Positions 25,925 to 34,634 of a DNA stretch of 64,000 nucleotides are shown one piece after another (the first letter of the stretch is position 1; each line of letters opens with the position of its first letter). This DNA comes from Dolomitihabitans soli (GTDB lineage Bacteria; Actinomycetota; Actinomycetes; Streptosporangiales; Streptosporangiaceae). The position numbers and the translations under genes were made by a program. The stretch lies in contig NZ_JAKNTW010000003.1 in the NCBI RefSeq assembly GCF_022213955.1, positions 124,001-188,000 of the forward strand, given 5' to 3'. The notes under the pieces were generated by a model. It saw only the letters and a program-made list of their open reading frames with translations, was not told where the DNA came from and made no database searches.

Positions 25925-27298
25925 ATGCGAACGCTTGCGCTGGCGGTGGCGGGCACGATCCTGGTCGCGAACCCGCTCCAGGCCGAAGCGGTGACGGCGG
26001 ATCGGGCCGGGGCGGCGTCGCAGGTCCGAGCGGGGGTGGGGCCGGAGGTCCGGGCGGGGGTGGGAAAGGAGGGCCGGGCCCAGAGCGCGTCGCCGGTTGT
26101 CGAGTGGGTGGGGCGGCATGCCGTACCGCTGGTGCTCGATCCACGGGCGCCGCTGACCGACCTGGCGGCGCTGCGCCCGATGGTGGGCGCCGCGCCCGTG
26201 GTCGGGCTGGGCGAGTCCACCCACGGCGCGCGGGAGGAGACCCAGCTCAAGCACCGGACCCTGCGTTACCTGGTGGAGGAGCTGGGCTTCCGATCGATCG
26301 CCTGGGAGGAGGACTGGACGGTGGGCCTGGAGGTCGACCGCTACCTGCGTACCGGGAAGGGGAGCCTGGACGCGGTGCTCGGCAGGATGTCCACCACCTG
26401 GCGGACGCGCGAGGTCAAGGCCGTACTGCGGTGGCTGCGCGACTACAACGCCGGTCACGCCGACCAGGTGCGCTTCGTCGGCGTGGAGTTCTACGCCACC
26501 GGCCGGGCGGCCTACGACGCGGTGTCGGCGCACGTGGCCAGGACCGCCCGGGGGAAGCTGCCGCAGGTGCGGCGCCACCTGAGGGTCATCCGGCCGGACA
26601 CCGCCGACATGGGCGCGTACGTCAAGTGGTACTACTCGCTCAACGACAAAAGCCCCTACATCAGGCACGCCCGCGAGCTGTACGAGCTGGTCGAGAAGCT
26701 GCCGCACCGCAGCGGGGACCGCGCCCACGAGCTGGCCCTGCACCACGCCCGCCAGATCCTGTCGTTCTACGAGTACTTCGCCCAGCAGAACCTGTACCAG
26801 TACCGGGACCGGCACACCGCGGCCAACGTGCGCTGGTGGCGGGACCGTACCGGGGACAAGGTCGCCTATTGGGCCGCGCTGGCCCACACCGCCGCCGCGC
26901 CCGGCTTCAGGGTCAGCCCCAGGCCCGTGTCCTTCGACCCTGCGGGTTCCTACCTTCGCCGCTGGTACGGCAAGCGCTACCGCTCCATCGGCTACACCTT
27001 CACCACAGGCACGCTGAGCGACGCCACGGGCAAGCCCGCCCGGGTGCCGCCGCCACCCGCGAGCTGGGCCGACGCCCCGTTCGGCGAGGCGAAGCACGCG
27101 CAGTTCGCGCTGGACCTGCGCACGGGAGCCCCGCCCGAGGTGCGGCGCTGGCTGCTGGCCCCGGCCAAGATCCGCGGCGTCGTCTCCTACGACCCCTCGA
27201 AGCCCGACGAGCACCACGGCTCGGGAAGCTCGCTGTCCGGCTGGTTCGACGTGATCATCCACCGTCAGGAGGTCACCCCGGTGAACCCGCTGCCGTGA
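25925..27298 (+). CDS. Secreted erythromycin esterase family protein
   Basis: The 457-residue protein starts at ATG 25925 with AAGGAGG upstream; longer in-frame starts lack such a site. Residues 1-24 form a signal peptide. The family (PF05139) signature GLGESTHGAREE contains the catalytic-type Glu and His, with a second His-Glu region mid-protein (QLKHR, then AWEEDW). Ere enzymes hydrolyse the macrolide lactone; many environmental relatives have other or unknown substrates, and export would be unusual for resistance. A low-complexity Ala/Gly/Val stretch follows the signal peptide. Confidence 0.85.
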   Translation: MRTLALAVAGTILVANPLQAEAVTADRAGAASQVRAGVGPEVRAGVGKEGRAQSASPVVEWVGRHAVPLVLDPRAPLTDLAALRPMVGAAPVVGLGESTHGAREETQLKHRTLRYLVEELGFRSIAWEEDWTVGLEVDRYLRTGKGSLDAVLGRMSTTWRTREVKAVLRWLRDYNAGHADQVRFVGVEFYATGRAAYDAVSAHVARTARGKLPQVRRHLRVIRPDTADMGAYVKWYYSLNDKSPYIRHARELYELVEKLPHRSGDRAHELALHHARQILSFYEYFAQQNLYQYRDRHTAANVRWWRDRTGDKVAYWAALAHTAAAPGFRVSPRPVSFDPAGSYLRRWYGKRYRSIGYTFTTGTLSDATGKPARVPPPPASWADAPFGEAKHAQFALDLRTGAPPEVRRWLLAPAKIRGVVSYDPSKPDEHHGSGSSLSGWFDVIIHRQEVTPVNPLP

Positions 27299-27394
27299 CC
27301 GTCGGCGGAACGCGCTTGATCTGGAGCGTACTCCAGCAGGCAGGCTCTGCCAGGTGAACACGCAGCAGCTGAACCTCCCCACGTGTGGGTGATG

Positions 27395-27886
27395 TCAGAG
27401 TTGGGTGGCGAGCGATCGGAGTTGCTTGATCACATCCGCGCCGGTGGGCGCGTGGTCCGGGTCCAGCAGCCACTGCATCATCAGGCCGGTCAGCAGGGCG
27501 AGCGGTATCGAGCCGCCGAGTCCCTCCCGTCCCTCCCGCTGCCCTCTGGTGAGGTGTTCGCGTACCTCCGGTGACCGCTCCGCCTGCACTGCGGCCTCGA
27601 GTTGCGCCACCCACAGCGCCCGGTGGGTGGTGAAGCTGTCGATCAGGGCCTGCCAGCGCTGCTCTGGCTCGTCCGAGGGGGTGCGGCGGGCGATTTCGTC
27701 GCTGAGTTCGTCGACCGCCTCCACCAGGGCGTGGGTGAGCAGAGCGTCCTTGGAGCCGAAGTGGTAGCCGATGGCAGCGTGGCTGACTCCGGCGGCCGAG
27801 GCGATGTCCCGGACGGTCGTGCGAGCCCAGCCGCGTTCGATCAGGCACCGCTTGGCTCCGGCCAGCAGATCCTCTCGGTTTCCCAT
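27395..27886 (-). CDS. TetR-family transcriptional repressor
   Basis: The 163-residue protein starts at ATG 27886. The HTH is TTVRDIASAAGVSHAAIGYHFGSKDALL (residues 23-50 region). The C-terminal domain is short for the family. It diverges from the FAD monooxygenase gene, with a large inverted repeat in between, so it probably represses that gene and itself. Confidence 0.85.
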   Translation of the reverse strand: MGNREDLLAGAKRCLIERGWARTTVRDIASAAGVSHAAIGYHFGSKDALLTHALVEAVDELSDEIARRTPSDEPEQRWQALIDSFTTHRALWVAQLEAAVQAERSPEVREHLTRGQREGREGLGGSIPLALLTGLMMQWLLDPDHAPTGADVIKQLRSLATQL

Positions 27887-27906
27887 GACGTGCAGCCTAG
27901 CCGATT

Positions 27907-27952
27907 ATTTGCCCGTCTGGTCTATCCATATGGTTTGACCAAACGGGCAAAT
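27907..27952. promoter_or_regulatory. Inverted repeat, likely TetR operator
   Basis: The arms ATTTGCCCGTCTGGTC (27907-27922) and GACCAAACGGGCAAAT (27937-27952) are complementary at 15 of 16 positions, with a 14-base spacer. The repeat occupies the whole divergent promoter between the TetR gene and the monooxygenase gene starting at 27966. Confidence 0.75.
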
Positions 27953-27965
27953 CGGCTTTACGGTC

Positions 27966-29045
27966 ATGCTCATGGCCAAGACGAGAGTTCTGATCTCAGG
28001 CGCGAGCGTGGCCGGCCCCACCCTCGCCTTCTTCCTGAACCGTGATGGGTACGACGTGAGCGTGGTCGAGCGCGCGCCTGAGCTTCGCGACAGCGGCTAC
28101 GCGGTGGACTTCCGCGGCGAGGCGTTCGACGTGCTGGAGGAACTGGGCGTCCTCGCCGAGATGCGCGAGCACGACACGAAGATGCGCGGCACCACCTTGC
28201 TGGACGACAAGGGCGGGGAGACCGGACGGCTGCCCGCCGAGGTCTTCGCCGGCGAACTGGAGGTGCCGAAGCAGGAGCTGACCCGGATCCTTCACCGCAT
28301 CACCGCCGACGACGTGACCTACGTGTTCGACGATTCGATCAGCGCGTTGACCCAGCACGGGTCGGGCGTCGCGGTCGAGTTCGAGCGCGGCACCGCCCGC
28401 GAGTTCGACTTGGTGATCGGAGCCGACGGCGTCTATTCCAAGGTGCGGCAACTGGCCTTCGGCCCACACGCCGACCACTTGGGGCACCTGGGCCTGTCCG
28501 GAGCCGGCTTCAGCACCGCCAACCACCTCGGCCTGGAGCGCAGCGGCCTGCTACAGCAAGGCCCCGGCGCGGCGCTCTATCTGTTCAGCTCCGGCGCACC
28601 GGACCGCCTTACAGTCAGCTTCTCCTTCGCCACCACCTCACCCGCACTGGACCGATGCAGCCGAGACGAGCAGGAGAATGCGGTGCGAGCGGCTTTCGCC
28701 GGCTTCGGCGGGGAGGCGCCCCGCCTGCTGGAGGCGATGACCACAGCGGACGACTTCTACTTCTCCTCGACCTGCCAGGTCCACCTGGACCACTGGTCGT
28801 GCGGCCGGATGGCCCTGGTCGGCGACGCGGGCTACTGCGCCGCCCCGACCAGCGGCATGGGCACCTCACAAGCGCTGATCGGCGCCCGAACCCTGGCCCG
28901 CAGCCTGGCCTTGGCGGCCGGAGACCACGTGGCCGCCTTCACTGCCTACGAACAAGAGCTACGGCCCTACGTCACCGGGAACCAGGCCGCGGGCCGTCAG
29001 GCCGCAACGATGTTCGGCGGCCACGCCGACCTGGCCAACTCATAA
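27966..29045 (+). CDS. FAD-dependent monooxygenase (PHBH fold)
   Basis: The 359-residue protein has the dinucleotide loop ISGASVAGPTLAFFL near residue 10, the DG motif LVIGADGVYSKVR, and the GD motif MALVGDAGYCAAPTSGMGTS. These mark class A flavin hydroxylases that add one oxygen to aromatic or polyketide substrates, including tetracycline- and rifampicin-modifying enzymes. No clear ribosome site precedes either ATG (27966 or 27972), so the transcript may be nearly leaderless. It pairs with the divergent TetR gene. Confidence 0.85.
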   Translation: MLMAKTRVLISGASVAGPTLAFFLNRDGYDVSVVERAPELRDSGYAVDFRGEAFDVLEELGVLAEMREHDTKMRGTTLLDDKGGETGRLPAEVFAGELEVPKQELTRILHRITADDVTYVFDDSISALTQHGSGVAVEFERGTAREFDLVIGADGVYSKVRQLAFGPHADHLGHLGLSGAGFSTANHLGLERSGLLQQGPGAALYLFSSGAPDRLTVSFSFATTSPALDRCSRDEQENAVRAAFAGFGGEAPRLLEAMTTADDFYFSSTCQVHLDHWSCGRMALVGDAGYCAAPTSGMGTSQALIGARTLARSLALAAGDHVAAFTAYEQELRPYVTGNQAAGRQAATMFGGHADLANS

Positions 29046-29272
29046 GGCGTTCCGGCAAGGAGGGCCGGCACCCTCACCGCAACGGTGATGAGCATGCTCC
29101 GCGACCACGACGCGGCCGAACAAGCGACCAGACCTGACCAGGCCTAACGCCGCCACGTGCGGAGACCCAAGCGCAATCAAGACCTACCTGACGGCTGGGG
29201 ACACGTTCGGGAGCAGAGGGCCTAGTACGGACGGAGGGCGGCTGCGGCGATGGGGCGGTCGAAGTCGACGGG

Positions 29273-29881
29273 TCAGGATGTTCCGGGGTTCAGGACCGCA
29301 TCGACGGCCATGTAGAGGGTGTCGTTCTCGGACTGCAAGATCGAGCCGTCGGAGGGGAGGGCTCGCTCCAGCGCCAGGCCGTTCAGGACGGTAAGGAGGA
29401 ACTTCGCGCGCCGGGAGGTGTCTCCGGGGGCGAGAGCGCCTTCCTGCGTGAGCACCGTCAGCCAGTACTCCACGCGACGCCGCCCCTCACGTTCGAGGGC
29501 GAAGTATGCCTCCCGTACCTGCTCAGTCGGTTCCGAGGCGATGAACTGCTCGTGGATGATGCGGTGCGCTTCCCGTGCTCCGGCGCCGACTCCGGCGGGG
29601 GCGAGGACCTGGCGCAGGCAGTCGACAAGGCGGTCACGGGCCGGCGCGTCCCGATCGTGGATCCGCTCTTCGGAGACGACGACGTCGTACAGACGGGTGA
29701 GTACCTCGTCCTGGAGCGCGCGCTGCGTCGGGAAGTGGAATCGGAGGGATCCCGTGCTCACTCCCGCGCGCGCGGCGACCGCTCGCACGCTGAGCTTCGC
29801 CCCGGGATTTTCCCCGATCAATTGCATCGCCGCCAGGAGAACCTTGTCCCGGCTGCTGAGCTGCTCGTTCTGATCCGTCAT
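29273..29881 (-). CDS. TetR-family transcriptional repressor
   Basis: The 202-residue protein starts at ATG 29881; an in-frame start at 29920 would fall in the operator. The HTH reads SVRAVAARAGVSTGSLRFHFPTQRALQ. It diverges from a membrane-protein gene at 30018, with two strong palindromes between them. The preceding gap 29046-29272 contains nothing I recognise. Confidence 0.85.
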   Translation of the reverse strand: MTDQNEQLSSRDKVLLAAMQLIGENPGAKLSVRAVAARAGVSTGSLRFHFPTQRALQDEVLTRLYDVVVSEERIHDRDAPARDRLVDCLRQVLAPAGVGAGAREAHRIIHEQFIASEPTEQVREAYFALEREGRRRVEYWLTVLTQEGALAPGDTSRRAKFLLTVLNGLALERALPSDGSILQSENDTLYMAVDAVLNPGTS

Positions 29882-29913
29882 CACACGATCCTCCGCCTCA
29901 CTCGCCCACAGCA

Positions 29914-29982
29914 CTATCACACTGTACTAGCACACTGTGATAGCTTGGCCGTCAACCCGACTAACACAGCGTGTTAGTCGGG
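29914..29982. promoter_or_regulatory. Two palindromic operator candidates for the TetR regulator
   Basis: The first palindrome (29914-29943) has ends CTATCACA and TGTGATAG. The second (29956-29982) has perfect 12-base arms, CCCGACTAACAC and GTGTTAGTCGGG, around AGC. Both contain ACAC/GTGT-type half-sites and lie between the TetR gene and the gene at 30018. The second may also form an RNA hairpin just ahead of that gene. Confidence 0.7.
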
Positions 29983-30017
29983 TTGTGATGAAGCGACCCA
30001 CGGAGAGTGGAGGGAAC

Positions 30018-30674
30018 ATGGTGAAGACATGGCGGCGCAGCCGGGCGATCCGGCGGGTCAAGCAGGGCGACGGGCGTCCCCTTCAGCGGTTTCGCTGGTG
30101 GCAGGTGCCGTTAGGACGCAAGCTATTCCACCTCCCGCCCTCATCCGATGGCCGACGGCCGGGGACATATGCCGTCGACGTGCGGCACTGGGGCAACCAG
30201 TCGGGCGGCGAGAGCACGGCACACCTGTATCTCGATGGTCGCCATCACGCCCGCTCCAAGATCCCCGCCGTGTTCCCTGCGGAGGGCGGCGTCATCGAGG
30301 TCGCGACGAGCAGCTTCGGGATCAAGCGCTGCCACTACGTCACCACCACGGGCGAGGAGCACCAGCTTGTTCCCGACCCGAAATCGAGCGAAGGCAGGCG
30401 AGTCCGTCTCGAGCGTGATCATCCGACGGTGAGCCGCATGGTCGCCGCCACCTCGGTAGTGATGCTCGTGATCGGTGCGGGGCTGAACCTCCCGCAGATC
30501 ATCGCGCCGATCTCGCAGGTGCCGCCCATCGCCGACAACCTCGGCACCTTCACCTCCCCCATCCACCTGCCGCTCTGGCTCAACATCACGCTCGCCCTCG
30601 GCGCCGCGCTGGCCAGCACGGAAAGGGCGCTACGTCTGCGCTACCACTGGCTGCTCGACGCCGGAGGCAACTGA
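30018..30674 (+). CDS. Membrane protein, unknown function
   Basis: The 218-residue protein starts at ATG 30018 with GGAGGGAAC upstream. The first ~140 residues are basic and probably cytoplasmic. Two hydrophobic segments follow (about 143-165 and 188-207), the first starting MVAATSVVMLVIGAGLNL. It is under the TetR palindromes and followed by another membrane-protein gene, so the two probably form an efflux- or envelope-related operon. No family recognised. Confidence 0.65.
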   Translation: MVKTWRRSRAIRRVKQGDGRPLQRFRWWQVPLGRKLFHLPPSSDGRRPGTYAVDVRHWGNQSGGESTAHLYLDGRHHARSKIPAVFPAEGGVIEVATSSFGIKRCHYVTTTGEEHQLVPDPKSSEGRRVRLERDHPTVSRMVAATSVVMLVIGAGLNLPQIIAPISQVPPIADNLGTFTSPIHLPLWLNITLALGAALASTERALRLRYHWLLDAGGN

Positions 30675-30794
30675 CCGACACCTCAGGCTGCGGCCGACAG
30701 GCCGGGTCCGCACGCAGCACTCGGCCCGGCGACACCCAGGGCCCGCGCCAGCAGGCGTCGATGACACATCACCAGAGAAACGGACACGAGAATC

Positions 30795-31412
30795 ATGAAC
30801 CGTCTTCGCAGACCGTTCCAGATCATCCGCGCCGACCTGCGCGCGTACCTGCTGATCAATGCCCTCGTCTACGGGGTGCTCCTCCTCGGCATGGCCCTGG
30901 CCATGATCTTCCCCGATCTCCACGCCGCACGGACGTCCTCGTTCGTCGACGGCGACCAAGGGGCGCTCGTCAACACCGTGATCGCCAACCCCTGGACCTT
31001 CGGCGCGACCATCTTCATGGTCAACGTGTTCGCGACAGCGCTGCTGCTCATCGTCCTGCCCTCGCTCGTGATCCCCTTCGCCGGCCTTGTCGTCTTCGTG
31101 ATCAAGACGATCGACATTGGGATCCTCCTGGCGCCCGTCGACCGGACATCGGCACTGATCCTCATCCCGCACTCGCCGACCATCCTCATCGAGTTCCAGG
31201 CCTACGTACTGGTGATGTTCGGCGCCTACCTGCTCGGCAGGTCCTGGCTCCGACCGGCGACAGTGGATACCACCACGCGAGGACAGGCCTACGTGCGCGG
31301 CCTGAGCCTCCTCGGCCGGCTCTGGCTCCCGGCGCTTGCGCTCTTCGTCATCGGCGCGGTCTACGAGGCCGTCGAGATCTACTTCCTCGTACCGCTGGTG
31401 CTCGGCACCTGA
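30795..31412 (+). CDS. Membrane protein resembling stage II sporulation protein M
   Basis: The 205-residue protein starts at ATG 30795. It has five hydrophobic segments, and the IPHSPTILIEFQAYVLVM block resembles the HG-x-pE-x region of SpoIIM-like proteins. It is the second gene after the TetR operators. A 28-codon frame (31421-31507) follows but looks like chance; 31508-31647 shows nothing. Confidence 0.5.
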   Translation: MNRLRRPFQIIRADLRAYLLINALVYGVLLLGMALAMIFPDLHAARTSSFVDGDQGALVNTVIANPWTFGATIFMVNVFATALLLIVLPSLVIPFAGLVVFVIKTIDIGILLAPVDRTSALILIPHSPTILIEFQAYVLVMFGAYLLGRSWLRPATVDTTTRGQAYVRGLSLLGRLWLPALALFVIGAVYEAVEIYFLVPLVLGT

Positions 31413-31647
31413 CTGCCCCCATGGAACACGGGAAGAATCATCTCGCGGGCGACGTCGCTCGCCTGATGAAGAACGCCGGCGCGACCACGGCCGGGCTGCC
31501 CGCCTGAGCGAGCCTGGAGGCCAGGCGTCATTCTCGCCGAATGGGCGGCCACGGAACTCAGATCTGGTTCCAGGAGGTCGGAATGCGTGCCCCCGGTAGC
31601 GGTATCGGATCACCTTCACGCCGGCAGCGCCGGTGAACTCGACTCCG

Positions 31648-32112
31648 TCACGGGCGAAAGGCCAGGATGACGGCAATCCCGGCGCCCAGGAAGATCAGGC
31701 TCGCCATGCCGCTCAGGATGCTGGGCAGGACGCGATAGCGCGCGGTGAAGACCCGGGCTGCCTGCGGCTGTCCGTCGAGGTAGGCGATCGGGACCTGCTG
31801 GCCGACGGTCAGCCGTAGGCCGATCCCGGCCACCTGCGGAGTGAACTCGATGTGGTGGCCGGCCTTGTCGGTGAAGGCGATGACGGGATGCTGGGACGAG
31901 TCGTGCACGACCGCTCCGATCACTGTGCCCGACACGTGCACGCCGTACCCCTGTAACCGGGAGACCAGGCGCCGCTCCCTTACCGCGAAGACCAGGAGCC
32001 CGAGCGCGGTGGCGACGAAGACGAGGCCGGCCACTATGGTCATCATGCTGGGAATACTACGGAAACCACGTAAGAAATAACCTCCGAGTTCCCGAGCCCT
32101 TCTCCAGGTCAT
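31648..32112 (-). CDS. DUF3592-like membrane protein
   Basis: The 154-residue protein has hydrophobic segments at about residues 25-43 and 130-150, flanking a soluble beta domain (VSGTVIGAVVHDS, HPVIAFTDKAG, VGQQVPIAYLDG). This is the layout of DUF3592 proteins. Start taken at ATG 32112; ATG 32046 is also possible. No operon partner. Confidence 0.6.
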   Translation of the reverse strand: MTWRRARELGGYFLRGFRSIPSMMTIVAGLVFVATALGLLVFAVRERRLVSRLQGYGVHVSGTVIGAVVHDSSQHPVIAFTDKAGHHIEFTPQVAGIGLRLTVGQQVPIAYLDGQPQAARVFTARYRVLPSILSGMASLIFLGAGIAVILAFRP

Positions 32113-32303
32113 CCAGCCCCAGGACCAGGGCGTTTCCCTGTAGAGCAGGTCGATCTAATGGTTGAGGGGATTTCGGGCTCGATGAAGCTTCTCCCTCTTC
32201 GTTGAGGTTCTTGTCGTCATGGTGAAGACGAGGAGGCGCGTGCCGTGCCCGGCCGAGATGTCGCCATGGCAGAGAACGCCTGCTCACGCGGGGGTCGGCT
32301 CCT

Positions 32304-32357
32304 TACAGGGGTCCCGGTAGTAATGGCGGAAAATCCAACGGATATAACCTTGACCTG
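32304..32357 (-). repeat. Inverted terminal-like repeat, left copy
   Basis: This runs TTACAGGGGTCCCGGTAG through GGCGGAAAATCCAACGGATAT to TTGACCTGC. It is the reverse complement, with scattered differences, of the sequence at 34234-34286. The two copies flank the acyl-CoA dehydrogenase-like gene (32850-34004). The rest of 32113-32849 shows no gene. Confidence 0.7.
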
Positions 32358-32849
32358 CGTTAACTCGCTCTTTGGGCAGGTCGAAGGGGCCGGCGGTCCA
32401 TCCTGGGTTCGCATCGGACGCGAGTTTCACGCATCCGATGCCGAACTCAGGGATGCTCGCGGCGAAGATTCTTCAGCGAGGGTGAACCCGAGGGCGAAGG
32501 ACATGCAGGCTGGTTTCGGCTCGAACATGGCGGGATAAGTCCGGCGCGATAACGATCACCGGCAAGTTTCCCCAGGTCGTGGTGCTCGATATCAAGCCTT
32601 ACGTCAACCGGCCGCCCCTTCCCGGCGTACGTGGGCTGGGCCCGGGAGAGACGACGACATCAGACGGACCTTCGCCGATGGGCCGGAGCTGGGACACCAA
32701 GATCAAGGACCGAATCGTGCCGGGATAGCCTGGCTTCCAGCGTCGGCCCGGCCCCGGGCGGTGCGGCAGCAAGCGCACGCCACCCCGGGCGCCTGTGAGC
32801 CGGCCTGGGCCACCGACCGGGTGGCCCTCCCGGAAGAAGTAGGGGAGAC

Positions 32850-34004
32850 ATGCGATTTCTGGAGCGGGAACGCGCCACTCTGGCGAAGCTGCTGCCGGGG
32901 CTGGACGAGGGCCTGCGGGCGGTACCCCTCATGGAGCTGGAGGGCCCGGATAGCCCCGGCCTCCAGCTCTTCCGCGACAACGGCGGCGTCGGCCTGCTGG
33001 TGCCGACCGACCTGGTGCAGACCGAGGACGACAGTGAGCAGGGGCGGGCAGCCACCGCCCTGGACGCCCTGCGAGTGCAGCGCGCGCTGGGGAGCAGGAC
33101 ACCGTCGCTGGCCGTGGCCACCACCATGCACCACTTCTCGGTGGCCGTCATGACCGCTCTGAACGCCCGTGTCGATGACCGACTCCGGAACTGGTTCGAG
33201 GAGCTGCTGACCGACCGCAACGTCGTGGCGCCCGGCTTGGCCATGGACCGCCCCGTCGCGGGAGTCCTCTCCCCCTCCCTGACCGCAACGGAAACGGACG
33301 GGGCGTGGCTGACCAACGGGGTGACGCACGCATACCGTCTACCACCCGAGTTCATGGATCTGTTCCTCATCAGTTTCATGTACGTCGAAAACGGCGGCCC
33401 CCAGGACGGGGAACAGGTACTTGCGGTGGCGCTGTTGCCCCTTGACTGGGCGGGTGTGAGCGTCAGCGGGGCCGGGGCGGGGGCGGAGAACGTGCAGGTC
33501 ACCCTCGACGACGTCATGCTGGTGCAGGAGCTGGTAGTGCCGGCCTGGACCCTCGACGGGAAACTGGACGACGTGATGACCGGGAGCTTCGCCTGGTTCC
33601 AGCTGCTGATGACGGGCAGCTACCTCGGGGCCGCCAGCGCACTGGTCGAGCGGGTACTGCTCAACGATCAGGTGCCCGAGTCCGAGCGGGTCCGGCTGCT
33701 GGTGGAGACCGAGCTCGCGATGTCGGCCGCGGAGGGCGTCGCCGGCCGGATCGACGCCGGCGACCCGGACGAGTCGACGCTCGCCGAGGCGCTGTATGTC
33801 CGGTACGGCGTGCAGGACACCCTCGCCCGGATTATTCCGCGCGCGGTCGAACTGCTCGGCGGCAACCTCGACTCCACGGCCTCCGAGGAGGTCGCCTACC
33901 TCGCCACCTTTGCCAACGGCCTGGCCCTGCATCCGCCGACACAGTCCCAGATGGCCGGTCCGCTGTCGGCGTACCTGGCCGACGGGCCGCTCACCCTCGC
34001 CTGA
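32850..34004 (+). CDS. Acyl-CoA dehydrogenase superfamily protein
   Basis: The 384-residue protein starts at ATG 32850 with AGGGGAG upstream. The layout is that of the acyl-CoA dehydrogenase fold: helical N-domain with LLVPTDL, a beta domain with GVTHAYRLPPEF, and a helical C-domain with ELLGGNLDSTASEEV. The catalytic Glu cannot be placed with confidence. Relatives include flavin-dependent N-hydroxylases and sulfur-group oxygenases, so it may be a monooxygenase rather than a dehydrogenase. It is the only gene between two inverted repeats. Confidence 0.75.
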   Translation: MRFLERERATLAKLLPGLDEGLRAVPLMELEGPDSPGLQLFRDNGGVGLLVPTDLVQTEDDSEQGRAATALDALRVQRALGSRTPSLAVATTMHHFSVAVMTALNARVDDRLRNWFEELLTDRNVVAPGLAMDRPVAGVLSPSLTATETDGAWLTNGVTHAYRLPPEFMDLFLISFMYVENGGPQDGEQVLAVALLPLDWAGVSVSGAGAGAENVQVTLDDVMLVQELVVPAWTLDGKLDDVMTGSFAWFQLLMTGSYLGAASALVERVLLNDQVPESERVRLLVETELAMSAAEGVAGRIDAGDPDESTLAEALYVRYGVQDTLARIIPRAVELLGGNLDSTASEEVAYLATFANGLALHPPTQSQMAGPLSAYLADGPLTLA

Positions 34005-34150
34005 CCCCAGGCGCCCAACACCCAACGGCTGTTCCTGGGCTCCTCGCCCCCGAAGATGGTCAGGACGCTGAGAGCATCCCCAGGACGTCCCCGCCGACGC
34101 GGACGTCCCCGGGCCCGCGGGGCGGGATTGGGGAGTCCCCGTAGCTTCGG

Positions 34151-34290
34151 CCGGAAATCCAACAGATATGCCTCTCGCCTGCATAGACAACAGAGCTCAG
34201 GTCTGGCCTATTAGCCAGAGACCCTGCATAAGCGCAGGCGAAAGGCATATCCGTTGGATCCTGCGCCATTACTACCGGGACCCTTTACAC
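34151..34290. repeat. Palindromic element containing the right inverted repeat (MITE-like)
   Basis: The outer arms AATCCAACAGATATGCCTC... (34156-34182) and ...AAAGGCATATCCGTTGGATC (34234-34260) pair over 27 bases with three mismatches. An inner stem pairs GGTCTGGC with GCCAGAGACC. The right arm continues to 34286 as a match to the repeat at 32304-32357. It could be a small non-autonomous transposon or a structured RNA. Confidence 0.7.
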
Positions 34291-34540
34291 CAGCGCAGGC
34301 ATCCCGGCTGCTCGCCGGGCGCCGGGCATCGCCCGGTGCCACTCCAAGACCGGCTGACCATAGGCGCCCTTGGGCTCCGGCGAACCCAAGGGCGCATAAC
34401 CTCCCAGACCACCCCAACGGCCCGGCCTCGGCCCTTGGGTTCGCGGGAACTCTGGGCTTTCAAGGGGGGCAGACCAAGTACGGGAGAAAGGGACAGTCGT
34501 CCACTCCCACCTCAGCGTTCACGGCGCCTGCACCCTTCGA

Positions 34541-34634
34541 TGGAACGGAATCCGGCGTTAACCACGTCCGGAAGACCGCAACGGCAGGGGTTCGCTGACC
34601 TGGGAGAACCCCACTAGCGCCGGATTCCGTTCCA
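34541..34634. repeat. 94-bp hairpin element overlapping the 3' end of the cupin gene
   Basis: Twenty-base arms TGGAACGGAATCCGGCGTTA (34541-34560) and TAGCGCCGGATTCCGTTCCA (34615-34634) pair with one mismatch. Inside, GGGGTTC and GAACCCC form a second stem. The element supplies the last ~23 codons of the cupin gene, whose relatives usually end near the preceding Cys-Asp-Phe. Confidence 0.7.

Noticed and set aside
25673-27382. 569-codon minus-strand frame over the esterase gene
   Set aside because: The plus-strand gene has a ribosome site, signal peptide and Ere motif; the antisense frame has none and is Arg/Pro-rich.
31421-31507. 28-codon frame after the SpoIIM-like gene
   Set aside because: No ribosome site, no recognisable motif, and short enough to be chance.
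32560-32700. Frame with VVLDIKPYVNRPPLPG, suggestive of a TrmO/TsaA tail
   Set aside because: Only about ten residues look familiar and no start or further domain supports it.
34144-34634. Possible CRISPR array
   Set aside because: The repeats are inverted palindromes in two or three copies of different lengths, with no regular spacer pattern and no cas genes.
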